41,762 nucleotides of DNA from the NCBI GenBank assembly GCA_013203785.1, contig JABMPJ010000050.1, forward strand, positions 1 to 41,762. Reading direction: 5' to 3'. Positions 41,742 to 41,762 of this stretch are shown one piece after another. Source of the stretch: Lentisphaerota bacterium. Lineage in GTDB: Bacteria; Verrucomicrobiota; Kiritimatiellia; UBA8416; JABMPJ01. The translations under genes and the position numbers were made by a program. Every line of letters begins with the position of its first letter. The first letter of the stretch is position 1. The notes beneath the pieces were generated by a model, which did no database searches, was not told the origin of the DNA, and saw nothing but the letters and a program-made list of their open reading frames with translations.

Positions 41742-41762
41742 GGAAAAGTCCCGCCAATCACA

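Overview
The window is about 41.8 kb of high-GC chromosomal DNA from a Gram-negative (diderm) bacterium. LptE- and BamD-like genes, several lipobox lipoproteins, an outer-membrane barrel candidate and lipid A/LPS-type glycosyltransferases show the outer membrane. The pseudopilin-like tail of the protein at 2253-3812 (NACI..NLRKI..AKKQW...CPAGG..YT) is a pattern I associate with the Verrucomicrobiota/Kiritimatiellota/Lentisphaerota group. The dispersed palindromic and hexamer-based intergenic repeats fit such genomes too. I infer a PVC-superphylum organism with moderate confidence; no rRNA is present to settle it.

Layout. 1-1400: the start of an IS66-type accessory-like gene cut by the window edge, a sparse stretch, a small lipoprotein and tRNA-Leu(CAG) with its own promoter. 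1396-3812: an SMP-30 hydrolase coupled to a secreted DUF3352-like/pseudopilin chimera. 3813-4438: a 0.6 kb spacer made largely of two nested palindromic repeats. 4439-8205: guaA, then an OmpR-family regulator and histidine kinase. 8253-17956: eight minus-strand genes reading PAS protein, polytopic GT-C-like protein, histone-deacetylase-family hydrolase, ArnT-like, GT2, GT2, ArnT-like, PAP2 phosphatase. 18135-22845: a lipoprotein, a 3'(2'),5'-bisphosphate nucleotidase, Mn-type superoxide dismutase, a 10-TM metal exporter with a His-rich loop, and RdgC. 22846-24634: a lower-GC patch with two orphan membrane proteins. 24635-25810: a secreted trypsin-fold protease. 26100-30725: a minus-strand operon pyrK-pyrD-orphan-O-antigen ligase, divergent from rpsT. 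31284-33161: LptE and a BamD-like protein, then a repeat-rich spacer. 33162-41762: ABC-F ATPase, LRR lipoprotein, barrel protein, small membrane protein, RsmB, PIN-PhoH ATPase, ferritin-like protein, two-TM protein and a FixJ-type regulator.

How the genes may work together. The most interesting unit is the envelope-remodelling locus at 6068-14036. A two-component pair faces a cluster with two copies of a lipid-phosphate sugar transferase (GT2) plus an ArnT-like transferase, and a PAP2 lipid phosphatase. The second GT2/ArnT/PAP2 module begins just downstream of GTTAAT-N5-CTTAAT, one base off the enterobacterial PmrA-box consensus. This looks like an independently assembled PmrAB-type lipid A modification system without the arnA/B/D sugar-synthesis genes. 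Other points worth testing are the metal exporter beside Mn-SOD with a palindrome at the promoter, a sensor-like PAS protein with a dimerisation helix but no ATPase domain, and a hexanucleotide-phased repeat family found at two places.
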